NCBI RefSeq assembly: GCF_007004655.1
Contig: NZ_ML660095.1
Coordinates: 1-64,000, forward strand
From: Exilibacterium tricleocarpae
Lineage (GTDB): Bacteria; Pseudomonadota; Gammaproteobacteria; Pseudomonadales; Cellvibrionaceae
Length of the DNA: 64,000 nt
Direction of reading: 5' to 3'
The notes under the pieces were generated by a model. It saw only the letters and a program-made list of their open reading frames with translations. It did no database searches and was not told the DNA's origin. The position numbers and the translations under genes were made by a program. Positions 40,264 through 48,905 of the stretch are shown here, in pieces; the stretch's first letter is position 1, and the number at the start of each line of letters is the position of its first letter.

Positions 40264-41307
40264 GTGATATACAGAGTGGGTAAAATACTGTTGGTCGGTG
40301 CGGTGGTCTGGCTGGCGGCCGCTTGTAGTGATAAGCGCAGTCCGCCCGAGGGGGATACGGGGCAGGCAGCGACCACGCTAGTTACCGTTTATTCAGCTCG
40401 CAAGGAGCACTTGATCAAGCCAATGTTCGATCGCTACACCGCCAACACCGGGGTCGAGATCCGCTATATCACCGACAAGGAAGGGCCGCTGCTGGCGCGC
40501 CTGGAGGCTGAAGGCGAGACCACCCCGGCCGATATGCTGATCACGGTGGACGCCGGCAACCTCTGGCAGGCCACCGAGCGCGGCGTGTTGCGCCAGGTCG
40601 ACTCGCCGGCCCTTGCCGCCAATATTCCGCAACATCTGCGCGCCGCGGACAACACTTGGTTTGGCCTGTCTGTGCGCGCGCGCACCATCGTCTATTCCAC
40701 CGAGCGGGTGGACCCGCAACAGCTCTCCACTTATGAGGATTTGACCGCCGAACCCTGGCGTGGGCGGTTGTGCCTGCGCACTTCGAAAAAGGTCTACAAT
40801 CAGTCCCTGGTGGCGACCATGATCAATACGCTTGGTGAAGAGGCCACCGAGGCTGTGGTGGCCGGCTGGGTGGCCAATCTTGCCACCGATCCGTACTCGA
40901 GCGATACCAAGGTTATGGAGGCCATGGCGGCCGGACAGTGCGATGTGTCGATCGTCAATACTTATTATTTTGGCCGGCTGAAAAAGGAAAACCCGCAATT
41001 GCCGCTGGCGCTGTTCTGGCCCAACCAGGACGGACGCGGTGTGCATATCAATGTATCGGGCGCCGGTATTACCAAACACGCCAAGCAGCCGGCCGCCGCC
41101 GTTGCGTTGCTGGAGTGGTTGTCCAGTGCAGAGGCTCAGGGTAAGTTTGCCGAGCTGAATCAGGAGTATCCCGCCAATCCTGCGGTGGCACCGTCAGCTG
41201 AGGTGGCCTCCTGGGGTGAGTTCAAAGCTGACGACGTCAATGTCGAGGCGGCCGGCAGGCTCCAGGCCGCCGCGGTAAAACTGATGGATCGGGCGCAATA
41301 CCGATAG
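40264..41307 (+). CDS. Ferric-iron ABC transporter substrate-binding lipoprotein (FutA/FbpA type)
   Basis: 347 aa from a GTG at 40264, chosen for the purine-rich AAGGGGG site 7 nt upstream. Lipobox 'VVWLAAAC' near residue 20. Periplasmic-binding fold typical of Fe3+ binders: '[45 protein letters not shown]', '[13 protein letters not shown]', '[16 protein letters not shown]', and the Tyr pair in '[11 protein letters not shown]'. A Fur box precedes it. The permease follows 80 nt later. Confidence 0.9.
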   Translation: MIYRVGKILLVGAVVWLAAACSDKRSPPEGDTGQAATTLVTVYSARKEHLIKPMFDRYTANTGVEIRYITDKEGPLLARLEAEGETTPADMLITVDAGNLWQATERGVLRQVDSPALAANIPQHLRAADNTWFGLSVRARTIVYSTERVDPQQLSTYEDLTAEPWRGRLCLRTSKKVYNQSLVATMINTLGEEATEAVVAGWVANLATDPYSSDTKVMEAMAAGQCDVSIVNTYYFGRLKKENPQLPLALFWPNQDGRGVHINVSGAGITKHAKQPAAAVALLEWLSSAEAQGKFAELNQEYPANPAVAPSAEVASWGEFKADDVNVEAAGRLQAAAVKLMDRAQYR

Positions 41308-41387
41308 GATCACCTGGAGCCATAGAACCGCCGTAATTGATAGAACGGCCTTACTCGAAAGGACCCGCCCTAATTGAAAGGACCGCC

Positions 41388-43046
41388 TTGACCGATACCG
41401 CCCTCAAACGGCCGGCTCTGCCGGCCGCTGCTTTGGCGCCGCCGCCCAATGGCCGGCTGTGGCGCCTGCCAGCTTGGTTGATGGCGGGCCTGGTATTGCT
41501 GCCGGTCAGCGTTATCGTATTGAGTTGGGGCAGCGCGCAGACCGAGGTCTGGCAACACCTGATCGCCACCCAATTGAGCCGCCTGCTGGGAAATACCCTG
41601 ATCCTGGTGCTCGGCGTGGGTGTCTGGGTCATGGTGTTGGGGGTGAGTCTGGCCTGGTTTACCGCTACGTGTGAGTTCCCGGGCCGGCGCTGGCTCGATT
41701 GGGCATTGATGCTGCCGCTGGCGATACCCACGTATGTGGTGGCTTTTGTCGCCCTGGGGCTGCTGGGCTACAGCGGCCCGGTGCAGACGCTCTGGCGGCA
41801 CTGGTTCGGGGCCGATGCCTGGTTTCCCGATATCCGCGGCGCCGGCGGCGTCGTGATGGTGATGACCACGGTGCTTTACCCCTATGTCTACATGCTGGCC
41901 AGGGCGGCGTTTTTGGCCCAGGGGCGGGGCTTGATGGATGCCTCGCGATTGCTCGGCAACGGCCCCTGGTCCAGCTTTCTGCGGGTGGCGCTGCCGATGG
42001 CGCGCCCGGCCATTGTGGCCGGCACCGCACTGGCGTTGATGGAGTGTCTGGCGGACTTCGGCGCGGTATCGGTTTTGAATTACGACACCTTCACCACCGC
42101 TATCTACAAATCCTGGTTTGGCTTTTTTAACCTGCAGGCGGCGGCACAACTGGCTTCATTGTTACTGCTGTTTGTCTTTGCCGCACTCTACGCCGAGCAG
42201 CGCGCCCGCGGCAGCGGCCGCATCCACCAGCAGCCCCGCCGCACTCGCACGGCCTATCAATTGACCGGCTGGCGGGGTCTGCTGGTCAGCGCTTATTGCA
42301 CCAGTGTGGTGGTGCTGGCGTTTGTGGTGCCGGTGTTGCAGTTGCTGGTGTGGGTATTCGAAACCCGCGCGACCGGCCTTGATTCCCGCTACGGCGCCCT
42401 GATCCTCCGCACCTTCACCCTGGGGGGCAGCGCGGCGCTGATAACCGTGGCGATCGCAGTATTGGTGGCCTATGGCCAGCGGGTGTCGGGACGGCTTGGG
42501 ATCAGTACCTCCGTGCGGCTCGCCGGCCTCGGCTATGCCCTGCCCGGCTCGGTGCTGGCGGTGGGTATCCTGCTGGCGTTTGCATATATCGACCGGCAGT
42601 TGATCAATCCGCTGCGCCTGTTGCTGGAGTTGCCGCCGGCGCAGATTCTGGTGGGCAGTGTCGCAGCGCTGGTGTTGGCCTATGTGATTCGCTTTTTCTC
42701 TGTCGCCGTGGGGCCGGTACAGGCCGGACTCGAACGGATCAAGCCGCATTTTCAGGAGGCGGCCCATACACTTGGTGCCGGTCAGTGGCGGGTATTGCGG
42801 CGCATCTATCTGCCGCTGCTGGCACCGGGCCTGCTGACCGCGCTGTTGCTGGTGCTGGTTGACACCATGAAGGAGATGCCGGCCACGTTGCTGCTGCGGC
42901 CGTTTGGCTGGGATACGCTGGCGGTGCGGGTCTTCGAGCTGACCTCCGAGGGCGAGTGGCAGCGGGCGGCGCTGCCGGCGCTGACGCTGGTATTGTTGAG
43001 CATCCCGCCGGTCGTCATTATGGTGCGGCGTTCGCGCGCTGTTTAG
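41388..43046 (+). CDS. Ferric-iron ABC transporter permease (FbpB type)
   Basis: About 552 aa with two fused copies of the binding-protein-dependent permease domain and roughly 12 membrane helices. EAA-type loops: 'DASRLLGNGPWSSFLRVALPMARPA' and 'EAAHTLGAGQWRVLRRIYLPLLAPG'. The TTG at 41388 is preferred because GAAAGGA lies 5 nt upstream; a TTG at 41337 is possible. No ATP-binding subunit gene follows: gcvT comes next, so the ATPase must be elsewhere. Confidence 0.88.
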   Translation: MTDTALKRPALPAAALAPPPNGRLWRLPAWLMAGLVLLPVSVIVLSWGSAQTEVWQHLIATQLSRLLGNTLILVLGVGVWVMVLGVSLAWFTATCEFPGRRWLDWALMLPLAIPTYVVAFVALGLLGYSGPVQTLWRHWFGADAWFPDIRGAGGVVMVMTTVLYPYVYMLARAAFLAQGRGLMDASRLLGNGPWSSFLRVALPMARPAIVAGTALALMECLADFGAVSVLNYDTFTTAIYKSWFGFFNLQAAAQLASLLLLFVFAALYAEQRARGSGRIHQQPRRTRTAYQLTGWRGLLVSAYCTSVVVLAFVVPVLQLLVWVFETRATGLDSRYGALILRTFTLGGSAALITVAIAVLVAYGQRVSGRLGISTSVRLAGLGYALPGSVLAVGILLAFAYIDRQLINPLRLLLELPPAQILVGSVAALVLAYVIRFFSVAVGPVQAGLERIKPHFQEAAHTLGAGQWRVLRRIYLPLLAPGLLTALLLVLVDTMKEMPATLLLRPFGWDTLAVRVFELTSEGEWQRAALPALTLVLLSIPPVVIMVRRSRAV

Positions 43047-43061
43047 CACTGCAAATCGTCA

Positions 43062-43089
43062 TTGATTCGGATTATAAACTCGCTACAAT
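43062..43089 (+). promoter_or_regulatory. Sigma-70-type promoter before gcvT
   Basis: TTGATT and TACAAT separated by 16 nt. The likely start site is about 95 nt before the heptamer repeat ends and about 190 nt upstream of gcvT. Confidence 0.5.
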
Positions 43090-43140
43090 AGCGGCGTTAT
43101 TCCACTATTGGAAACAGTGTGATCACTATCGGAAACTCGG

Positions 43141-43200
43141 ACGGCTAACGGCTAACGGCTAACGGCTAACGGCTAACGGCTAACGGCTAACGGCTAACGG
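43141..43200. repeat. Heptanucleotide tandem repeat in the gcvT leader
   Basis: Eight and a half perfect copies of ACGGCTA. Such arrays change length by slippage. It lies between the predicted promoter and the gcvT start, within the probable 5' leader. Confidence 0.95.
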
Positions 43201-43283
43201 TCGCACCCGGCATCGACTCACTGGGAGTGGCTGCCGGCGATATAAAGTGTCAGCTGCCAGCGCCGTAAAATCAGGTACCTCTC

Positions 43284-44381
43284 ATGGGCAACAAAACAGT
43301 CTTATTCGAGACCCACCAGGAAATGCAGGGCAAAATGGTGGATTTTGGCGGTTGGGACATGCCGCTCAACTACGGCTCGCAGATCGAGGAGCACCACCAG
43401 GTCAGACGCCACGCCGGTATGTTCGACGTATCCCATATGACTATCGTGGATGTCACCGGCTCCCAGAGTAAAGCTTACCTCCGACACCTGTTAGCCAACG
43501 ACGTCGAGAAGCTCGGGGGTGAACCCGGCAAGGCCCTTTACAGCGCCATGCTCAACGACAGCGGCGGGGTTATCGACGATTTGATCGTCTACCATATGGG
43601 CGGTTGGTACCGGACCGTGGTAAATTGCGCCACGCGGGAAAAGGACCTGGCCTGGATGCGACGCCAGGCCGACGGCTTCGACGTCGCCATCAACGAGCGC
43701 CCGGAGCTGGCGATGATTGCCGTACAGGGACCTGAGGCTATCGGCCATGTCGGTGCCGTGACCTCCGCAGCCCGGTCTGCAGCCAGTGCCGGACTCAGTG
43801 TTTTCCAAGGCGTGCAGGTAGAGGAGTGGTTTATCGCCCGCACCGGCTACACGGGGGAGGACGGCCTGGAGGTTATTCTGCCCGAGGCGGACGCCGAGGC
43901 ATTCTGGCGTGCGCTGGCGCAGCGGGGTGTGGTGCCCTGTGGGCTGGCGGCACGGGACACCCTGCGTTTGGAGGCCGGTATGAATTTATACGGCAACGAG
44001 ATGGACGAGTCGATATCGCCACTGGCGGCCAATATGGCCTGGACCCTGGCCTGGGAGCCGCAGACGCGCGACTTTGTCGGTCGTGCCGCGGTGCTGGCGG
44101 AGCGGCAGCGGCAGCCGAGCCACAAGCTGGTGGGGCTGGTGTTGGAGGGGCGCGGCGTATTGCGGGCCGGGCAGGCGGTAATCGTCGACGCGGCAGCGCA
44201 GGCACCAGCCAAAGGTGTGGTTACCAGTGGCACCTATTCGCCGACACTCGGGTTTTCTATCGCCCTGGCACGGGTGCCGGTTGAAGTCGGGGACACATGT
44301 CTGGTAGAAATGCGCAACAAGCAGGTAGCGGTGAAAGTGGTGAAGCCCGGTTTTGTACGCCACGGTCAATCTTTGCTTTAA
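43284..44381 (+). CDS. gcvT: Glycine cleavage system T protein (aminomethyltransferase)
   Basis: 365 aa. Transfers the methylene group from the lipoyl arm of GcvH to tetrahydrofolate, releasing ammonia. '[42 protein letters not shown]' at the N terminus and '[29 protein letters not shown]' in the centre are the family signatures, with the folate-binding Asp region in between. gcvH follows after 211 nt; gcvP is not in the window. Confidence 0.96.
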   Translation: MGNKTVLFETHQEMQGKMVDFGGWDMPLNYGSQIEEHHQVRRHAGMFDVSHMTIVDVTGSQSKAYLRHLLANDVEKLGGEPGKALYSAMLNDSGGVIDDLIVYHMGGWYRTVVNCATREKDLAWMRRQADGFDVAINERPELAMIAVQGPEAIGHVGAVTSAARSAASAGLSVFQGVQVEEWFIARTGYTGEDGLEVILPEADAEAFWRALAQRGVVPCGLAARDTLRLEAGMNLYGNEMDESISPLAANMAWTLAWEPQTRDFVGRAAVLAERQRQPSHKLVGLVLEGRGVLRAGQAVIVDAAAQAPAKGVVTSGTYSPTLGFSIALARVPVEVGDTCLVEMRNKQVAVKVVKPGFVRHGQSLL

Positions 44382-44592
44382 TCTACTGAGCGCCGCGCTC
44401 CTGTGGCCCACGTAGACCGGAGCCACATAAAGCTGTAGCTCCAGCGAAGCAGTAGTTCCGGCGAAAGGCGCGTCTTTAAGTGAAAACAGTTTCAGCGAAG
44501 CCGTAGCTGCAAGGAAACATTAACCCGAATAATGAAGCAGTAGCGCCAAGATAAGAGTGCACTGATTAAGTTGATTGTTTGAGGACTAACAA

Positions 44593-44985
44593 ATGAGCGA
44601 GATTCGTACGGAGTTAAAATATCTGGCCAGCCACGAGTGGGCCCGGGTGGAAGAGGACGGCAGTGTGACCATCGGCATTACCGACCACGCCCAGGACAGC
44701 CTGGGTGATGTCGTCTATGTGGAAGCGCCTGAGGTCGGCAGCACCGTCAGCGTCGGCGAGGAGGCCGGGGTTGTGGAATCGGTGAAGGCCGCCTCGGATA
44801 TTTATTCACTGGTGTCCGGTGAAGTGATCGCCGTCAATGAAGCGCTCGAGGACGCGCCGGAAACCGTCAACGCATCACCCTACGATGATGGTTGGTTTTT
44901 TAAAGTGAAGCCCAGCGATATCAGCGAGTTGGAAAATGCGCTCGATGCCGATGCCTACCGGGAGATCGCCGAGGCGGACGAGTAA
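44593..44985 (+). CDS. gcvH: Glycine cleavage system H protein
   Basis: 130 aa. Lipoyl carrier shuttling between P, T and L proteins. The lipoylated Lys lies in '[14 protein letters not shown]' at about residue 63. '[36 protein letters not shown]' is typical. The gcvT-gcvH gap (44382-44592) contains decayed repeats of a GTAGCTCCAGCGAAGC-like unit. Confidence 0.96.
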   Translation: MSEIRTELKYLASHEWARVEEDGSVTIGITDHAQDSLGDVVYVEAPEVGSTVSVGEEAGVVESVKAASDIYSLVSGEVIAVNEALEDAPETVNASPYDDGWFFKVKPSDISELENALDADAYREIAEADE

Positions 44986-45017
44986 GCTCACCCGCCCGCT
45001 TGACTCTCAGCCCACCC

Positions 45018-46208
45018 ATGTCGCCATCGCCGTTGATCCTGAAAAGCCAGGCGGATAAACGCCTGAAGCGCGGTCACCTGTGGATTTATTCCAATGAGGT
45101 GGACACCGCCAAAAGTCCCCTGAAAGCGTTTGCACCGGGCCAGCAGGCACAGGTATTAAACAGCCGCGGCCAGTGCCTCGGTGTGGCGACTGTCAATCCC
45201 AATACGCTGATCTGCGCTCGCCTGGTCAGCCGCGACGGCGACCGGCCACTGACTCGCGCACTGTTGCTGCGCCGCCTCGAGCAGGCGCTGGCGTTGCGAA
45301 GTCAATGGTTCACCGCACCTTTTTATCGGCTGGTGTTTGGCGATTCCGATCTCTTGCCGGGGTTGGTGGTGGATCGGTTTGGCGAGATTCTGGTAGTGCA
45401 GATTGCCACCGCCGGTATGGAGCGGGTCAAAGACGAGGTGGTCGGTGCACTGCAGCAGTGTCTTAAGCCCAAGGGTATCCTGCTGCGCAACGATCATTCG
45501 GCCAGAGACCTGGAAGCGCTGCCGGCCTATGTCGAGACTGTCGGTGAAGTACCCGAAGTGGTGGAATTGCAGGAAAACGCCGCCCGCTTCCTGGCGCCGA
45601 TAGCGGCGGGACAGAAAACCGGCTGGTTTTACGATCACCGGCTCAACCGCGCCCACTTGCAGGGCTGCGCCGGCGGCAAGCGGGTGCTGGATGTGTTTTC
45701 CTATATCGGCGGCTGGGGTATCCAGGCGGCCTGCGGCGGTGCCGATCAGGTAGTCTGTGTCGATGCCTCGCAACAGGCACTGGATTGGGTGGGGGAGAAC
45801 GCCGCCCTCAACGGTGTCGGCGATCGCGTGCAAACCCGGGCCGGTAAGGCCATAGCGGTGATGAAACAATTGCTCGACGAGGGCGAGCGTTTCGATATTG
45901 TGGTGCTGGACCCGCCGGCGTTTATCAAGCGTCGCAAAGACCAGAAAGCCGGCGCCGCCGCCTACCGGCATATCAATGAACTGGGCATGCGGTTGTTGCA
46001 GCGCGACGGCCTGCTGGTGTCGGCTTCCTGTTCCATGCACCTGGAGCGGCAGGCGCTGACCGATATTATTCGCGGCGCCGGCCGCCATCTCGACCGGCAC
46101 GTGCAACTGGTCTACCAGGGTGGGCAGGGACCCGACCACCCGGTGCATCCGGCGATTGTGGAAACGGATTACCTGAAAGCTGCTTTTGTGCGGGTAGTGG
46201 CGGCCTAG
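45018..46208 (+). CDS. rlmI: 23S rRNA (cytosine-1962-C5)-methyltransferase RlmI-like
   Basis: 396 aa from the ATG at 45018; a TTG at 45000 is in frame but has no better signal. PUA domain at the N terminus ('KRLKRGHLWIYSNEVD'), then a SAM-dependent methyltransferase: 'VLDVFSYIGGWGIQAA', 'VDASQQALDWVGENAALNGV', 'FDIVVLDPPAFIKRRKDQ' and the catalytic Cys in 'VSASCSMHL'. Starts 30 nt after gcvH. Confidence 0.9.
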   Translation: MSPSPLILKSQADKRLKRGHLWIYSNEVDTAKSPLKAFAPGQQAQVLNSRGQCLGVATVNPNTLICARLVSRDGDRPLTRALLLRRLEQALALRSQWFTAPFYRLVFGDSDLLPGLVVDRFGEILVVQIATAGMERVKDEVVGALQQCLKPKGILLRNDHSARDLEALPAYVETVGEVPEVVELQENAARFLAPIAAGQKTGWFYDHRLNRAHLQGCAGGKRVLDVFSYIGGWGIQAACGGADQVVCVDASQQALDWVGENAALNGVGDRVQTRAGKAIAVMKQLLDEGERFDIVVLDPPAFIKRRKDQKAGAAAYRHINELGMRLLQRDGLLVSASCSMHLERQALTDIIRGAGRHLDRHVQLVYQGGQGPDHPVHPAIVETDYLKAAFVRVVAA

Positions 46209-46240
46209 ACGCTATTGCAACACCGATGTCTGGAGTCCGG

Positions 46241-47437
46241 CTACTCGCTTGCCACGTCATCGCTGCCGGGCCGTTCGGGTCCGATTAAACTGGCCGCGGC
46301 CGCCAGGGTGTCGCGCAGCTCCGTCACCGCCGGCTTCTGGGTTGTTTCATTGCCGTGCAACACGGTGGTTTGCAGCAGGGTCAGGGCCTTTGCCAGCGTC
46401 TCTGTCAGTTGCGCCCGGGGCTCCTCCTCCAGCAGCCAAATAGCCAGCCCGGTGTTCGCAGTGAGCAGTAATTGTTGCAGGCCCTCGATACCTGCCGCCA
46501 TGGCGCGGGCTGAGTCTCCGGCGTAAAAACTGTGTACCGCCTCTGCGGGATCGCCGGTGTCCTGCAGCAGCGGTGTCAGTTGCCGGGCGATCAGGTCCTG
46601 AGTCAAAAAATGCTGGGCTGCCTGCTGCAACAACTGCAGTCGGCTCTGGGGCAAGAGTTGCCGGTATCGAACCGGCATGGCGGCCTCGGCGCTGCTCCAC
46701 CGTTGTTGCAGGCTGGCCAGGTCGTCGCCCAGCAAATTGCACATCAGCGCGATCAGGTCGCGGCGCCGATTGTTCGGCAGGTCCACGACACTGATCCCCG
46801 CGCCGCGCTGGTTGGCCGGTATTTCAGTGGCGGCGGCGAAGTCCGCCGGTGGTCGCTGGCCACCCTCCCCCCACAGCAAATAGGCGATGGCATGCAGGCC
46901 CAGGCTGACATCGGTGTTATCGCTGAAGCCGTGCTGTCGCCGGATGGCGCTGGCAGTGATTGGCACGGCGATATCGTTGACGATACCGCTATGGGTGTAG
47001 ACGTCGAAGTAATCCAGGTACCCGGGCATGATGGGCCAGGTATCGATCGGCGAGTTCAGCGCCGCCAGCTCGCCAAACAGTCCGGGGTTGCTGCCTGCCA
47101 GCGCCCGGAAAATATCGAAGCGGTGGTAGTCGTTGTGGGCCCGGTGCCAGGCCTGGCGCGCCAGGGTCTGATTGTCGGCATCCGGTTGCGCGAGTAATTG
47201 CTGCACCGCCTCACACAAGCGGCCGGCGCCGGTCTGCGCCTCGGTGAGGTAAGTGTCTCCCAGTTGCCAGGCAGTGAGAGTGGCGGGGGCCAGGGGCGCG
47301 TCGTTAACCACCGGCGCCGGGGTTTCCTCCACCGGCGGTGGTGGCGCTTTTTCTCCGCAGCCGGCGGTGATCATCAGCGCCGCTGCCGGTAGCAGCAGCC
47401 ACCGGCGCGCCAGAGACTGATAACGGTTTTGCAACAT
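46241..47437 (-). CDS. Imelysin-family lipoprotein
   Basis: 398 aa from the ATG at 47437. Lipoprotein signal with 'ALMITAGC' lipobox, then a Pro-rich linker and an imelysin/M75-like helical domain ('AWHRAHNDYHRFDIFRAL', 'SPIDTWPIMPGYLDYF'). The usual GxHxxE metal motif reads 'GLHAIAYLLWGEGG': Gly and His are kept but the Glu is Ala. Imelysins are periplasmic iron-linked proteins; this one may not bind metal in the usual way. Gene follows the HAD phosphatase by 76 nt. Confidence 0.82.
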   Translation of the reverse strand: MLQNRYQSLARRWLLLPAAALMITAGCGEKAPPPPVEETPAPVVNDAPLAPATLTAWQLGDTYLTEAQTGAGRLCEAVQQLLAQPDADNQTLARQAWHRAHNDYHRFDIFRALAGSNPGLFGELAALNSPIDTWPIMPGYLDYFDVYTHSGIVNDIAVPITASAIRRQHGFSDNTDVSLGLHAIAYLLWGEGGQRPPADFAAATEIPANQRGAGISVVDLPNNRRRDLIALMCNLLGDDLASLQQRWSSAEAAMPVRYRQLLPQSRLQLLQQAAQHFLTQDLIARQLTPLLQDTGDPAEAVHSFYAGDSARAMAAGIEGLQQLLLTANTGLAIWLLEEEPRAQLTETLAKALTLLQTTVLHGNETTQKPAVTELRDTLAAAASLIGPERPGSDDVASE

Positions 47438-47513
47438 CACCCTCGGGTTGTTACCTGGCAAAGTCCTGTAGAGAGTATTGTTGTCGGGCACGTCGTTGTC
47501 CTTCTTATTTCTT

Positions 47514-48170
47514 TTATTTACGCAGGCTGATAATGTCCCAACCGTGTTCGACGGCGTGTTGGCGCAGTTTATCGTCCGGGTCCACGGCGATGGGGTTATC
47601 CACTTTTTGCAGGAGCGGCAGATCGTTGATGGAGTCGCTGTAGAAGCTGCTGTCCTGCAGGGTGCCGGGGTAATCTTGCAGCCAGTGTTGCAGCCGGGTG
47701 ACCTTGCCCTCGCGAAAGCAGGGTGTGCCCACATGCCTGCCGGTGTAAACACCGTCTTTGATTTCCGGCTCGGTGGCGAGTATGTCGTCGATGCCGAGCA
47801 GGCGTGCAATCGGCGCGGTAACGAAACGGTTGGTGGCGGTGATAATCAGTAGGTCGTCGCCCCGGCGCCGGTGTTTTTGCAGCAGCGCATCGCTTTTTTG
47901 CAGGCGGATGGGTGCTATGCATTCGCTCATAAACTGGCGGTGCAGTTCCTGCAGTCGGGCCATGGGAATTCTGGCCAGGGGTTCCAGGGAGAACGCCAAA
48001 AACGCGTCGATATCGAGACGGCCGGTCTGGTAGTCGCGGTAAAACCGGTCGTTCTCACTTTTGTAGTGCTGCGCGTCGACCAACTGCCGGCCTATCAGAA
48101 ATTCTCCCCACAAATGGTCGCTGTCGCCGCCGATAAGGGTATTGTCCAGATCAAAAATCGCCAGGCTCAC
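47514..48170 (-). CDS. HAD-IB family phosphatase (SerB/CicA-like)
   Basis: 218 aa. Motif I 'LAIFDLDNTLIGGDSDHLW', motif II 'LLIITATNRFV', motif III Lys in 'REGKVTRLQ', motif IV 'FYSDSINDLPLL'. Substrate unknown; possibly a phospho-metabolite. Divergent from rppH, an arrangement also found in Pseudomonas. Confidence 0.9.
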   Translation of the reverse strand: MSLAIFDLDNTLIGGDSDHLWGEFLIGRQLVDAQHYKSENDRFYRDYQTGRLDIDAFLAFSLEPLARIPMARLQELHRQFMSECIAPIRLQKSDALLQKHRRRGDDLLIITATNRFVTAPIARLLGIDDILATEPEIKDGVYTGRHVGTPCFREGKVTRLQHWLQDYPGTLQDSSFYSDSINDLPLLQKVDNPIAVDPDDKLRQHAVEHGWDIISLRK

Positions 48171-48389
48171 CGCATCTCCCCGGGTTGTTTGGCTGCTATG
48201 CTGTAAAGATCGCCAGGATACCAGAGAAAAGTCAACTCAATGATATCTATGTCGGCGACCGTGTCCTATTTCGCCACACAGGTCACGCAAATCGGCCCGA
48301 TTGCTGAAAGTCGTTGATTTGTGGAACAATAGTTAGCCGCCACTCGCCCGGACAGGGGCGGGTTTACGATAATAAACAGGGAGATAGGT

Positions 48390-48905
48390 GTGATCGACGC
48401 CGATGGCTTTCGACCTAATGTAGGCATTGTGCTGACCAATGCCGAAGGCCGGCTGCTATGGGCTCGTCGCGTCGGTGGCCAGGATGCCTGGCAATTTCCC
48501 CAGGGCGGTATCAACGACGATGAGTCGCCGGAACAGGCCCTCTACAGAGAACTTTACGAGGAGGTGGGTCTCAGACCCAAACAGGTGGAACTGCTCGCCG
48601 CCACCCGCGGCTGGCTGCGCTACCGGCTGCCGCGGCGCCTGGTGCGCCAGCACTCGACCCCCGTCTGTGTGGGGCAGAAGCAGAAGTGGTTTTTGCTCAA
48701 ACTGCTCGCTGATGACAGCAGTGTCAGCCTGGAAAACGGCGGTCCGGCGGAATTTGACGGCTGGCGCTGGGTCAGTTACTGGTACCCGCTCGGCAAGGTG
48801 GTGGCGTTCAAGCGCGACGTCTATCGGCGCGCTCTGAAGGAACTGGCGCCGGCCCATGCGCAGTTGGAGGCCGCCCAGGGGCGCACCGAGGTCACGCGAT
48901 GCTGA
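48390..48905 (+). CDS. rppH: RNA pyrophosphohydrolase
   Basis: 171 aa starting with GTG at 48390 behind AGGGAGA. Removes pyrophosphate from mRNA 5' ends and so starts RNase E decay. Nudix box '[23 protein letters not shown]' fits GX5EX7REUXEEXGU; N terminus '[27 protein letters not shown]' is diagnostic. Its end overlaps the ptsP start by 7 nt. Confidence 0.96.
   Translation: MIDADGFRPNVGIVLTNAEGRLLWARRVGGQDAWQFPQGGINDDESPEQALYRELYEEVGLRPKQVELLAATRGWLRYRLPRRLVRQHSTPVCVGQKQKWFLLKLLADDSSVSLENGGPAEFDGWRWVSYWYPLGKVVAFKRDVYRRALKELAPAHAQLEAAQGRTEVTRC

Noticed and set aside
43141-43200. CRISPR array
   Set aside because: A 7-bp unit repeated without spacers is a simple tandem repeat.
43201-43283. 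Glycine riboswitch before gcvT
   Set aside because: I could not find the paired aptamer cores; the leader is short and dominated by the heptamer repeat.
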